This document shows positions 35,902 through 44,866 of a stretch of 64,000 nt of DNA, in pieces. The position numbers and the translations under genes were made by a program. Source of the DNA: an uncultured Lachnospiraceae bacterium. GTDB taxonomy: Bacteria > Bacillota > Clostridia > Lachnospirales > Lachnospiraceae. The number at the start of each line of letters is the position of its first letter. Position 1 is the stretch's first letter. The notes below the pieces were generated by a model. The model did no database searches. It saw nothing but the letters and a program-made list of their open reading frames with translations, and was not told the origin of the DNA. The stretch covers positions 46,697 through 110,696 of the forward strand of contig ONAZ01000006.1 of NCBI GenBank assembly GCA_900315945.1, written 5' to 3'.

Positions 35902-37551
35902 TTATCTCTTAAGGTTTACAAGTTCTTCAAGCATTGTATCACTAGTTGTAATAACTCTTGAGTTAGCCTGGAAACCTCTCTGTGTTGTAATCATTTCAGT
36001 AAATTCGGCTGAAAGATCTACATTTGACATTTCGAGCTGTCCAGTATTCATGCTACCACCATCAGCTGTAACTTCAACACCAATTCCATCAAAATCACCA
36101 GAGTTAAGTGTTGTTCTATAACAGCTATTACCAGTAGCCTCAAGACCTGACGCATTAGCAAATTGAGCAACTGCAATCTGTCCTAGAAGAACTGTATTAC
36201 CATTATCATAAGAACCGTAAATCTTACCTGTACCATCAACTGAAAGTCCTGTCATAGTACCAAGCTTCTTACCTACGCCCTTTGTTCCAGAAATATCACC
36301 CTTATCTATAGCCATTGTAGATGTTCCACCATTATCATAGTTTAATGAATTCTGGAAGTTAACATCAATAGTCTTAAATTGAACACCAAACTGTGTCATA
36401 TCAAGATTCTGTGATTTATTCCCTGCAGAACCGATAAATGAGAAAGAACCATCAGCTTTGTTGAACTGTAATGTGTGGTTCGTTGTTGGATATGTCATCT
36501 CAAGTTCACCAGTAGTTGCACTAATAGCAAGTGTCGAACCAGGCTTACTTATAGTTTCATCATCTACACCGTAGATTTCAGCTAGTGAGAAGAAATGAGT
36601 TGCAGCACTTCCTGTATCCTTGAACCAGCAGCCTTTAACTCCACCTTCTTCTACGATATCACCATTTCTCTGATATGTCTTACCTTCATATACTGTCTCA
36701 ATAATGTTACCAGTCTTATTAAATGTAAATCCATTCTGAAGACCAAAGCCTTTTGTAGCTGTTGTATCTGTACCAAACACTTTATTTAAAGTATTATTAA
36801 CAGGATCTTCATCCATCCAAGCTTTAAGAATATCATTGTTATCATCATCATAGATGTTAGCTAATTCCACAGAATATGTACCATTATCAGAATCTACTGA
36901 TCTTACTGCAAATTTAGCTGTATATTGATATCCTAAGTTATCATAGAATGATAAACTCATTGCATATCCAGAATCAGAAGTTACATTAGTATCATTCTTA
37001 TCAATAACACCTTTAACATTAGCATTCTCAGTTGCTTCTGGTGGTGAAGTAAGATTTGCCGCATTCATAACTCTAAGAGCTGATACAGTATCTTTCTTAA
37101 TTGCCTGAGTGGTCGGATCTACCTGCCACCCCATAACCATATATCCTGTTGAAGACATACATAGGTTACCATTTCCATCAATATAGAAAGAGCCAGAACG
37201 CGAGAATAAATTCTCTGAACCATTATTCACAATAAAGAAATTGGTATTATTAGAATCAGTAAGTTTGATATCGAAAGCCTGTCCAGTTGATTGTGCTGCA
37301 CCAGCTGCTGTAATACTTACTTTAGTTGATCCACTTGTTACACCAAGACCAATCTGATTAGCATTTCTACCACCAGTATTCTCTGTGGCTCTAGATGCTC
37401 CTGATGTTGTCTGATACATAATATCAGTAAATGTGGTTGAAGAAGATTTGAACGCAATTGTATTAACGTTCGCGATGTTATTACCAATAACATCCATTTT
37501 TGTCTGGTGAGTCTTAAGACCTGATACACCAGAATAAAGTGATCTCATCAT
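35902..37551 (-). CDS. flgE: Flagellar hook protein FlgE
   Basis: Builds the hook that joins rod and filament. 549 residues. The N-terminal rod-type motif is RSLYSGVSGLKTHQTKMDVI, followed by GNNIANVNT. The C-terminal block (GQLEMSNVDLSAEFTEMI, then TTQRGFQANSRVITTSD) forms the coiled-coil D0 partner. The middle D1-D3 domains are long and Thr/Asn-rich. Two ATGs lie in tandem; the first, with AGGAGG 9 nt upstream, is used here. A terminator follows, so flgE ends the first flagellar transcript segment. Confidence 0.96.
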   Translation of the reverse strand: MMRSLYSGVSGLKTHQTKMDVIGNNIANVNTIAFKSSSTTFTDIMYQTTSGASRATENTGGRNANQIGLGVTSGSTKVSITAAGAAQSTGQAFDIKLTDSNNTNFFIVNNGSENLFSRSGSFYIDGNGNLCMSSTGYMVMGWQVDPTTQAIKKDTVSALRVMNAANLTSPPEATENANVKGVIDKNDTNVTSDSGYAMSLSFYDNLGYQYTAKFAVRSVDSDNGTYSVELANIYDDDNNDILKAWMDEDPVNNTLNKVFGTDTTATKGFGLQNGFTFNKTGNIIETVYEGKTYQRNGDIVEEGGVKGCWFKDTGSAATHFFSLAEIYGVDDETISKPGSTLAISATTGELEMTYPTTNHTLQFNKADGSFSFIGSAGNKSQNLDMTQFGVQFKTIDVNFQNSLNYDNGGTSTMAIDKGDISGTKGVGKKLGTMTGLSVDGTGKIYGSYDNGNTVLLGQIAVAQFANASGLEATGNSCYRTTLNSGDFDGIGVEVTADGGSMNTGQLEMSNVDLSAEFTEMITTQRGFQANSRVITTSDTMLEELVNLKR

Positions 37552-37563
37552 AATAAATGACCT

Positions 37564-37636
37564 CCTCTTAAGTTAGAGGGCTGTGTTGGCCGCCTCTGTC
37601 AGTCAGCGGCCATAGCTTCCATAAGGTCCAGCTATG
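37564..37636 (-). promoter_or_regulatory. Three consecutive hairpins in the flgE leader
   Basis: In the 80 nt before flgE the minus strand holds three stems. CATAGCT/AGCTATG (37611-37636) includes the stop codon of the upstream gene. GGCCGC/GCGGCC (37588-37611) follows. CCTCT/AGAGG (37564-37579) has a 3' arm that touches the AGAGGAGG ribosome binding site. The first loop contains GGA twice. This could restrain or time hook protein translation; no T-tract follows. Confidence 0.5.
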
Positions 37637-38030
37637 CAATAACAGCTCCATCTATATTTGTAAATACATTACCGTTAGATTCTTCTTGATCTAATGCGGT
37701 TACTACTGTTTGATTAGGTACATTAACAATAAATGCTAATTGATCCATAATCACTAGGGATTCATTAATTCCCTTTTCACTGGCTTTCATAACACCAGCT
37801 TCTAGTCGCACGTTTTGCTCTTCTGATAAAGAAATATTTCTTTCATCAAGCCTTCGCGTTGCATGTTTTGAAAATTTTAATCCAGATTCTTCAACTGAGA
37901 TTCTCTGTCTTAATATATCTTCAAAAGAGTTTGTGATTTCAGAAGATTTTTGCGACTTACTCGGTTGATTGCTTAAATATGTATCAGCAATCTGTTGAAT
38001 TGATTGAAAATTGTTACCAATCTCATTCAT
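37632..38030 (-). CDS. Flagellar operon protein of the TIGR02530 family
   Basis: 132 residues. The diagnostic core is LKFSKHATRRLDERNISLS, then KASEKGINESLVIMDQLAFI and VNVPNQTVVTAL. This family is found only in flagellar operons of Firmicutes and some other phyla, next to flgD and flgE, as here. Its biochemical role is unknown. The N-terminal 35 residues are variable and probably unstructured. The start ATG has AGGAGATG upstream. Confidence 0.88.
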   Translation of the reverse strand: MNEIGNNFQSIQQIADTYLSNQPSKSQKSSEITNSFEDILRQRISVEESGLKFSKHATRRLDERNISLSEEQNVRLEAGVMKASEKGINESLVIMDQLAFIVNVPNQTVVTALDQEESNGNVFTNIDGAVIA

Positions 38031-38084
38031 AAGCTCATCTCCTATCTTCTAATTAATACTGCTATTATATTATTCGGCTTATTT

Positions 38085-38714
38085 TTAACTTTCCTTTAGA
38101 GATGAAATTCTTTTTTCTAACGATTCTAATGTCTTATATGAGTCCTCATTAATAAACTGTTTCTGGTATTCATCCATAGAATCAAATAGTTTTCTAACAG
38201 CCTTAACTTTGTCTTCATCCTGAAGTGTAAGTGCTTGAAGTGTAGGAAGCTTTGCTACTGCATCTTCAAAAGACTTAGTTGTTAGCATTGCTGTGTAATA
38301 TCTTTCATCAGCAACTGTCTCTATTTTATCAATGTTATATAATCCATCATTAACTGATACATAATAGCCATCATCTTTTTTCTCTAAGAAATCTACTTTA
38401 CCAGATACATATTGTTGATTGCCTTGTGAATCAGTTGTATTAATGATTACATATTTTCCAACATAATTGCTAGCAGTCATTTCATCCATCTTACTTTGAA
38501 CATTTTGTGTTGCTTCGATTTGTGAGAAGCTTGCAAGTTCTGATACATATTCTGTATTAGTTGTTGGCTCTAATGGATCTTGATATTTCATCTCTGCAAC
38601 TAACAATTGAAGAAACATATCTTTATCAAAGTTATTCTTCGTTTCTTCTTTTTTATTATTAGTTAACTGGTCATTAACAATCTTGCCATCTTTTATTTCT
38701 TGTATTAATGCCAT
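38085..38714 (-). CDS. flgD: Flagellar hook assembly scaffold FlgD
   Basis: Temporary cap needed for hook growth. 209 residues. The conserved N-terminal part is MFLQLLVAEMKYQDPLEPTT, followed by TEYVSELASFSQIE. The C-terminal half carries a short beta domain (NTTDSQGNQQYVSGKVDFLE) and then an extra helical tail of about 70 residues that is not part of the common FlgD core. It lies between fliK and the TIGR02530 gene. Confidence 0.93.
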   Translation of the reverse strand: MALIQEIKDGKIVNDQLTNNKKEETKNNFDKDMFLQLLVAEMKYQDPLEPTTNTEYVSELASFSQIEATQNVQSKMDEMTASNYVGKYVIINTTDSQGNQQYVSGKVDFLEKKDDGYYVSVNDGLYNIDKIETVADERYYTAMLTTKSFEDAVAKLPTLQALTLQDEDKVKAVRKLFDSMDEYQKQFINEDSYKTLESLEKRISSLKES

Positions 38715-38726
38715 CTTTACTCCTTT

Positions 38727-40319
38727 CTAAGCCATGAGATTAACTGAATTACCATGGTCTTTCATTATTTGAGCAACAAGTTTATCTTCTTCTGACATAA
38801 GGCCTTGCAAATCATCAAGATTATTAAGATTAATACTTGTTCTTTTTGCTCTGTTAGAAGCCTGCTCTTCTTGTCTTCTACCTTCTTCTTCTTTACCATG
38901 CATTCCTTCTTCAAGATTTCTCTCAAATTCATGGGTACCTACAGAAACTTCAACTGCTTCTACCTTAACTCCTGCCTTGTTAAGACTTTCCTTAAGTGAT
39001 GCAACTTGATTCTCAAGTGCTTCCTTAACTATTTCATTTTGAGCAATTATTTGAGCTTTTACAGCTCCTTGCTTCTCTGATACATTAAGATAAATCTTTC
39101 CAAGTGACTCAGGATTAAGAATCATTTCAAGGCTTGTAACTTCTTTAGTAATATTAATTCTAGCTTGTTCTGATATCTGACTTATAAGTTGCATTGTCTG
39201 GAAGCGATTAATAACAGGTTTTGCTTCCGGCATAACTGGTTGTTCATTTTGAACACTTTGTGTTTCAACATTAACATTTGATGCAAATGTTTTGTTACCA
39301 TCATCATGTCTTGCCATGTTATCAGAATTGTTAGGATTATTTGAATTATTTGTATTAACTTCCTTTTTCGTAAATGTTTCTTCAACAGATTCATCTACAT
39401 TCTCAGTTGATACCTCTACATCCTTAGTTACATTTGATTCCTTGTTAACAATGATAGGTGTTACATTTTCATCAGATTCAACATTTTCATCTTGAACAGC
39501 CACCATTTCTTCTGGAATAACTACTTTGTTAGCATCATTAACAACATCAGTTACTGTGTCATCTAATTTAGTATTAGCAGCTACCTCTGGAGTTTGCTCT
39601 GCAACATTTTGAATAACCTGATTAAAGTTATTGTTATCTGATGCAACCTCCTTAATCACTGGTGCTTCAAGACCTGTCTCTTCAAGAACCTGACTTGCTA
39701 AGTCTCTAACTGTAGATAAAGCATTGGATAAATCTTCATCGAGTACAAGTGATACACTATCTTTTACATCAGTAACTTCAACCATAAGCTCTGTTACAGC
39801 TTTTGGATTTAACAAATCCGCAAATGTAACTTCTAAAGTCGTCATTGCATTTTGTAATTCATCTTCAGAGATATTGAGTGCATCTTCAAGAACCTTTGTA
39901 ACTTCCGCTGCGAAGTTATTAAGAACTTCATTAACTACTTCCATCACTTCTTCTGGGATCTCTTCTATAACATTTACAGAAGTATTATCCAAAACAGGTT
40001 CCTCTTTAACTTGTGAATCTGAAACTTTAGTATCCTTTGTTTTAACATCCTTTTGTTCTTTTGTGTCTGTCTTGTCAACTTTAGAATCTTGAGCTTTGTT
40101 CTCTTTAGTAGTTTTACTAACTTTAGAAGACTCTGTATCATTTGATTTACTATCTGATACATTATTTTGACTAGTTTTAACATCTGTTTTGTTTTCTGAA
40201 TTATTAACATTCTTGCTCATAACATCAATAAAACTTGCAGAGTTCTCTTTGTCTCCTACAGACATCTTAGGATTAACCATTAAGTTAGGACCAATGTTAG
40301 CAACATTTCCACTCGTCAT
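38727..40319 (-). CDS. fliK: Flagellar hook-length control protein FliK
   Basis: Molecular ruler that measures the hook and triggers the FlhB specificity switch. 530 residues. Residues 1-370 are low-complexity (Asn, Asp, Glu, Lys, Val) and likely extended, as expected for a ruler. The C-terminal Flg_hook domain is LEMILNPESLGKIYLNVSEK, then EALENQVASLKESLNKAGVK. The start is the ATG at 40319 with GGAGG 6 nt upstream; an upstream ATG precedes that site. Confidence 0.9.
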   Translation of the reverse strand: MTSGNVANIGPNLMVNPKMSVGDKENSASFIDVMSKNVNNSENKTDVKTSQNNVSDSKSNDTESSKVSKTTKENKAQDSKVDKTDTKEQKDVKTKDTKVSDSQVKEEPVLDNTSVNVIEEIPEEVMEVVNEVLNNFAAEVTKVLEDALNISEDELQNAMTTLEVTFADLLNPKAVTELMVEVTDVKDSVSLVLDEDLSNALSTVRDLASQVLEETGLEAPVIKEVASDNNNFNQVIQNVAEQTPEVAANTKLDDTVTDVVNDANKVVIPEEMVAVQDENVESDENVTPIIVNKESNVTKDVEVSTENVDESVEETFTKKEVNTNNSNNPNNSDNMARHDDGNKTFASNVNVETQSVQNEQPVMPEAKPVINRFQTMQLISQISEQARINITKEVTSLEMILNPESLGKIYLNVSEKQGAVKAQIIAQNEIVKEALENQVASLKESLNKAGVKVEAVEVSVGTHEFERNLEEGMHGKEEEGRRQEEQASNRAKRTSINLNNLDDLQGLMSEEDKLVAQIMKDHGNSVNLMA

Positions 40320-40380
40320 ACAATTCCTCCTTTCCATATTTAGTTTTATTTATAACGAATCCTTTAAAGGACTTGTTATC

Positions 40381-41208
40381 CTACCTAGGCTCCATAATCC
40401 TTGTAACTTGAGCTGCTGTATCAGCATTCATGGCTCCTAGAATCTTACCTCTCGATGCAGCATCCATAGCCCAAAGAATTTTGCCCACCAAAGCAAGATT
40501 ATCAGTCATAGTATCAAATATTCCAGCTGCTTGTGCCGGTTTCATACTTGCATATGTCGAAGCATATTGCTTGATCTGTTCATCCTGAGTTGTCTGACTA
40601 ACAACCTGCTTATAAATAGCCTCAGCATTCTGAGGCTGTATTGACTCATAGTATTTCTTATATTCTTTTATATCGGGCGCTTTATCTGAAAAAACAACCT
40701 CTTGATAGAATTTTTCTTTTTCTTCTTCGAATTTTTTTTGATTTTCTTTATAAGTCTTAAGTTCAATAGCCTGAGCCTCAAGTTCTGCAAGATGAGCACT
40801 GTCTACTCCGCCTGATGATTTTGCAGCAGCAAGTTCAGCTTCTAACTCCTTAATTCGCTTTACTGCATCATCAACAGTTACAAATGTATATTGCGCATCT
40901 TCTTTTGCGTACTTATCTTCTTTTACCTCAGGAAGAATCTTGTTGACAACAGGCACATTCTTAAGAACAGGATATAGAACAGTAGATCCAAATCCACCAA
41001 CATCCATCTTAATTAAGAGACCAAGAATAACAAGCCATATAAGAGCAATCAAAATAGCGACAAATATAACTAAGCCTTTACCAGAGCCTTCGTCTTCTTC
41101 ATCCTCTTCTTCTCCATCTTTTCCTTTTTTCTTTTTATTTTCTTTTTCTTTCTTCTTTTGAGCCTTCTTTTCAGCCCTTGCTTTCTTCTTCTCTTCTTTA
41201 TCAGCCAT
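40381..41208 (-). CDS. MotE/YlxF-like protein with MgtE N-domain
   Basis: 275 residues: a very basic Lys/Glu-rich N-terminus (1-45), one membrane helix (about 46-68), a coiled coil (about 110-160) and a C-terminal MgtE-type helical superhelical domain (YASMKPAQAAGIFDTMTDNL, then KILGAMNADTAAQVTRIM). Position and architecture match YlxF of B. subtilis and resemble MotE, a chaperone for the stator protein MotC in other bacteria. Here it may aid stator or export assembly. Its ATG overlaps the fliJ stop (TAATG). Confidence 0.8.
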   Translation of the reverse strand: MADKEEKKKARAEKKAQKKKEKENKKKKGKDGEEEDEEDEGSGKGLVIFVAILIALIWLVILGLLIKMDVGGFGSTVLYPVLKNVPVVNKILPEVKEDKYAKEDAQYTFVTVDDAVKRIKELEAELAAAKSSGGVDSAHLAELEAQAIELKTYKENQKKFEEEKEKFYQEVVFSDKAPDIKEYKKYYESIQPQNAEAIYKQVVSQTTQDEQIKQYASTYASMKPAQAAGIFDTMTDNLALVGKILWAMDAASRGKILGAMNADTAAQVTRIMEPR

Positions 41209-41663
41209 TAGTTTTCTCCATCTTCATCCGGTTTGTATGTATAACTAACTAACTCATCTGTTATCTTGTTTTCTTCAGCATTAAGCTCCTGCTTAAATTC
41301 ATCAAATGCTTTTTCTTTAAGGTTCTCATGAGTCTTTCTGTCTTTCATAACTTCATCAAGTCTCTTCCTTGCCTCTTCAACCTTCTTTTCCGCCATATGG
41401 ACATTAACCATTTGTTCTCTAACAAGAACTTTCATGGTCTCAATTGCTTCTTTAATTCTTCTTATCTCTTTAAAGTCTAATTCTCCAGAGGTTGCCTCCT
41501 TCAAATCATGCTCGTATCCTGCACTTCTAATCATAAGATTAGTAAGTTTGTCCTGTTCTTCTGAAAGCGCAGCATTAGCCTGACTATATGCAATTTTTTC
41601 CTGGCTTTCTATTTTCTCTTTGATATCAAGGATATTCTGCATCCTATAACGAAACTTAGCCAT
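41208..41663 (-). CDS. fliJ: Flagellar export chaperone FliJ
   Basis: Coiled-coil stalk of the export ATPase that also escorts chaperones. 151 residues, almost entirely alpha-helical with heptad patterns from MAKFRYRMQNILDIKEKIE onward. The sequence is poorly conserved across the family; the call rests on the N-terminal F-R-Y-x-x-x-L-x-x-K-E pattern and its place after fliI. Confidence 0.9.
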   Translation of the reverse strand: MAKFRYRMQNILDIKEKIESQEKIAYSQANAALSEEQDKLTNLMIRSAGYEHDLKEATSGELDFKEIRRIKEAIETMKVLVREQMVNVHMAEKKVEEARKRLDEVMKDRKTHENLKEKAFDEFKQELNAEENKITDELVSYTYKPDEDGEN

Positions 41664-41666
41664 CTA

Positions 41667-42968
41667 TCAATCCTTAAATAGTTCTTCTAATGTCTCAATT
41701 TCATCTTCGAATTCATACTTGGTATGAGTCTCTTGCATCAGAAAATCATTTACTTTGTCAATTTTCTCAATAGCAAAGTCAATATTCTTATTAGAGCCAT
41801 TCTTATATGCTCCAATATTAATTAAATCCTCTGCCTCTCTGTAAGTAGCAAGAACATTTTTCATCATACCAGCAGCCTTCTTATGATCCCTGTCAGCTAT
41901 AGCAGACATAACACGGGAAATACTTTGAAGTACATCTATGGCTGGATAATGATTTCTCTGAGCCAATCTTCTATCCAACATAATATGGCCATCAAGAATA
42001 GATCTTGCTGTATCAGTTATAGGTTCATTAAAGTCATCACCATCTACAAGTACAGTATATAAACCGGTAATTGAGCCTTTATCGGAATTTCCAGCACGTT
42101 CTAATAGTCTTGGCATCTCTGAATAAACTGATGGAGGATATCCTCTTGTAACAGGAGGCTCACCTGATGCAAGACCAATCTCTCTTTGAGCCATAGAAAA
42201 ACGTGTAAGGGAATCCATCATAAGAAGTACGTCTTTACCCTGATCTCTAAAGTATTCCGCAATTGAAGTTGCTGTTTTAGCAGCTTTATTACGAATAAGG
42301 GCTGGTTTATCACTAGTTGCTACTACCACAACAGATCTTGCCATACCCTCTTCTCCAAGGTCATTTTCTACGAATTCTCTTACTTCACGACCACGCTCTC
42401 CTATAAGAGCTATAACATTAACTTCCGCTTTAGTATTTCTGGCAAACATACCCATAAGTGTACTTTTACCAACACCAGAACCAGCAAATATTCCTATTCT
42501 CTGACCTTTACCAACAGTAATAAGACCATCTACTGCCTTAACTCCAAGAGGCAATACTTCTGATATTATTTCTCTATCCATAGGATCTGGTGGTGCTGCT
42601 TCCGCAGGATATTCTTCTTCTAATTCAAGAATACTTCCATCGTCAAGTCTTCCTACACCATCTAATGTATGCCCTAAGAGTTCTTCTCCTACAGGAATAG
42701 AAAGGGGCTTACCGGTATTCTCCACCATGCAGCCAACGCCAACACCTTCTACACTATCAAAAGGCATAAGAAGAAGGCTTTTATCTCTAAAGCCTACTAC
42801 CTCTGCCTTTATTCTTTTACCATCTTCTGCAATTATCTCACATAAATCATTAAGCTTGGCATCAGGTCCTATTGATTCAATAGTTAACCCAACTATCTTA
42901 GAAACCTTACCAAGACTATCAAAATACGTATTATCTAAAAGCGTATAATATTTGTTAGTATCAATCAT
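41667..42968 (-). CDS. fliI: Flagellum-specific ATPase FliI
   Basis: Hexameric ATPase of the type III export apparatus, related to F1-beta. 433 residues. Walker A is GIFAGSGVGKSTLMGMFARN, Walker B is VLLMMDSLTRFSMAQRE and the following motif ASGEPPVTRGYPPSVYSEMP is specific for this family. The N-terminal beta-barrel and C-terminal domain are complete. It follows fliH by 14 bp. Confidence 0.97.
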   Translation of the reverse strand: MIDTNKYYTLLDNTYFDSLGKVSKIVGLTIESIGPDAKLNDLCEIIAEDGKRIKAEVVGFRDKSLLLMPFDSVEGVGVGCMVENTGKPLSIPVGEELLGHTLDGVGRLDDGSILELEEEYPAEAAPPDPMDREIISEVLPLGVKAVDGLITVGKGQRIGIFAGSGVGKSTLMGMFARNTKAEVNVIALIGERGREVREFVENDLGEEGMARSVVVVATSDKPALIRNKAAKTATSIAEYFRDQGKDVLLMMDSLTRFSMAQREIGLASGEPPVTRGYPPSVYSEMPRLLERAGNSDKGSITGLYTVLVDGDDFNEPITDTARSILDGHIMLDRRLAQRNHYPAIDVLQSISRVMSAIADRDHKKAAGMMKNVLATYREAEDLINIGAYKNGSNKNIDFAIEKIDKVNDFLMQETHTKYEFEDEIETLEELFKD

Positions 42969-42982
42969 AAACCACCAATATT

Positions 42983-43864
42983 CTATATAGAAAGCGCCTT
43001 AAGATCCTTAATGAAATTATCAAGTTCAGTACTGATACTACAATCTATGATTCCACCGTCGCATTCTATAATACATTTATCATCTTCAAGAAGCGGATCC
43101 ATAATAACGTCAAGTTGAACTCCTTCTCCAACTTTCTCCTGGAGCATATCTTTATTATCATTAAGATAATCTCTATTACGCTCATTAACTCTGATAAGGA
43201 GTGTCTTACTACTTTCTACATTAGTTATAGCATTCTCGCACAGATGAAGAAGGATTTCTTTCTTGTCGCCAAATTCAATCATGAACACTTTGCTCATAAT
43301 GTCGCACACAACATCAAGAACCTCTTTCTCCATTTCAACTTCTTTATCAATATATTCCTGACGAATTTGCTCTATCTTAGCTTCCATGTCAGCCTTTGCC
43401 GCATCAAGGTCATTCTGAGCCATTGCCTGCCCCATGTCATATCCATTCTTCTGACCTTCTTTAATTGCTTGCTCCTTCATAGACTCTGCCGATTCAGTTG
43501 CTTTAGCAATTATTTCATCTGCTCTTGCACTTGCTTCTGCTAAGATATTATCTGCCTCTTCCTGAGCTTTCTCCACAAGGTCATTGGGAATTACCTCTAC
43601 TGGAGGAGGCGTCTCTCCTTCTCCTTCGCCAAAATCCTGAAAAATAGCAGACATGTCATTATTCTCTTGTTCATATTCCTCCCTTTCTTCAGGAGTCATA
43701 TTATCTAGTCGCTCTTGTTCTTTCTTTCGACGAAGTTCTTCTTCTTTTCTCTGAAATTCCTGAATCTTCTCTTCCACAAGGCTATTAGAATCTATTTCTC
43801 TATTTGTCCCACTTTCATTTTCAAAAAGCGTGAAGAAAGGTTTTAATACTTTTTCATTAGACAA
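42983..43864 (-). CDS. fliH: Flagellar assembly protein FliH
   Basis: Regulator and anchor of the FliI ATPase. 293 residues: an N-terminal charged region, an acidic disordered stretch (about 70-90), a long coiled coil (about 95-170) and a C-terminal domain related to the V/F-ATPase stator subunit (VVCDIMSKVFMIEF and the following LLIRVNERNRDYL). The start is a TTG at 43864 with GGAGG upstream; it overlaps the fliG stop by 8 nt. Confidence 0.9.
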   Translation of the reverse strand: MSNEKVLKPFFTLFENESGTNREIDSNSLVEEKIQEFQRKEEELRRKKEQERLDNMTPEEREEYEQENNDMSAIFQDFGEGEGETPPPVEVIPNDLVEKAQEEADNILAEASARADEIIAKATESAESMKEQAIKEGQKNGYDMGQAMAQNDLDAAKADMEAKIEQIRQEYIDKEVEMEKEVLDVVCDIMSKVFMIEFGDKKEILLHLCENAITNVESSKTLLIRVNERNRDYLNDNKDMLQEKVGEGVQLDVIMDPLLEDDKCIIECDGGIIDCSISTELDNFIKDLKALSI

Positions 43865-44864
43865 CTAAATCGTCACCTCCGCCACGAGATACAACAATAT
43901 CACCTTGATCTTCAAGTTTTCTGATAATACCAACAATAATCTGTTGTGATTCTTCTACGTCCTTCATACGAACAGGACCCATGTATTCCATATCTTCCTT
44001 AACCATAGTAGCAAGACGTGATGACATATTACGGAAGATACAATTCTGAACTTCCTCATTAGCACCTTTAAGAGCTTTAGCAAGTTCACCATTGTCAACG
44101 TCACGAAGTACTCTCTGAATTGCTCTATCGTCAAGAAGCAAGATATCTTCGAATACGAACATTTTCTTACGAATCTCTTCAGCAAGTTCTGGCTCTTCAA
44201 TCTCAAGAGCCTCCATAATTCTCTTCTCAGTTCCTCTATCAACTGCATTAAGTATTGATACAATGGCATCAACACCACCAGCGATAGTGTAATCCTGATT
44301 GATAAGAGATGATAATTTACGTTCTAATACTTTCTCAACTTCTTTAATAATCTCAGGAGAAGTTCTATCCATTAGGGCAATTCTTCTTGCAACATCAGCC
44401 TGCATCTCGGGACTTAGAGCACTAAGAATCATAGAAGACTGAGTTGGTGCAAGATAAGATAGAATCATAGCAATAGTTTGTGGATGCTCATCCTGAATAA
44501 AGTTAAGCACTTGCGATGGCTCAGTCTTACGAATAAATTCGAAAGGTCTAACTTGAAGTGACGCAGTAAGCTTAGTAATTACATCATGAGCTTTATCATC
44601 ACCAAGAGCTTTCTCTAATAATTCTTTGGCATATCCGATACCACCTTCAGCAATGTATTGCTGAGCAAGACACACTTGATAGAATTCATCTATAACTTCA
44701 TCCTTGACTTCTGGAGATATACTTCTAGTATTGGCAATCTCTAAAGTCAATTCTTCAATTTCTTCTTCTTTTAGGTGTTTAAATATATCAGCTGATTTCT
44801 CAGGTCCAAGAGAAATGAGAAGTATAGCTGCCTTCTGTACACCGCTTAATTCCTCAGTTGCCAT
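43857..44864 (-). CDS. fliG: Flagellar motor switch protein FliG
   Basis: C-ring component that contacts the stator and transmits torque. 335 residues. N-terminal LSGVQKAAILLISLGPEKSA binds FliF; the middle DEHPQTIAMILSYL carries the EHPQ motif; the C-terminal torque domain FEDILLLDDRAIQRVLRDVD has the expected charged helix. The start is placed at the ATG at 44864, 2 nt after the fliF stop and 6 nt after a GGGGA site; a TTG further upstream lies in that site. Confidence 0.96.
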   Translation of the reverse strand: MATEELSGVQKAAILLISLGPEKSADIFKHLKEEEIEELTLEIANTRSISPEVKDEVIDEFYQVCLAQQYIAEGGIGYAKELLEKALGDDKAHDVITKLTASLQVRPFEFIRKTEPSQVLNFIQDEHPQTIAMILSYLAPTQSSMILSALSPEMQADVARRIALMDRTSPEIIKEVEKVLERKLSSLINQDYTIAGGVDAIVSILNAVDRGTEKRIMEALEIEEPELAEEIRKKMFVFEDILLLDDRAIQRVLRDVDNGELAKALKGANEEVQNCIFRNMSSRLATMVKEDMEYMGPVRMKDVEESQQIIVGIIRKLEDQGDIVVSRGGGDDLVV

Positions 44865-44866
44865 TT

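Noticed and set aside
38727..40319. Long antisense open frames opposite fliK and cheA
   Set aside because: They arise from biased codon composition of low-complexity regions; none has a ribosome binding site or a recognisable domain.
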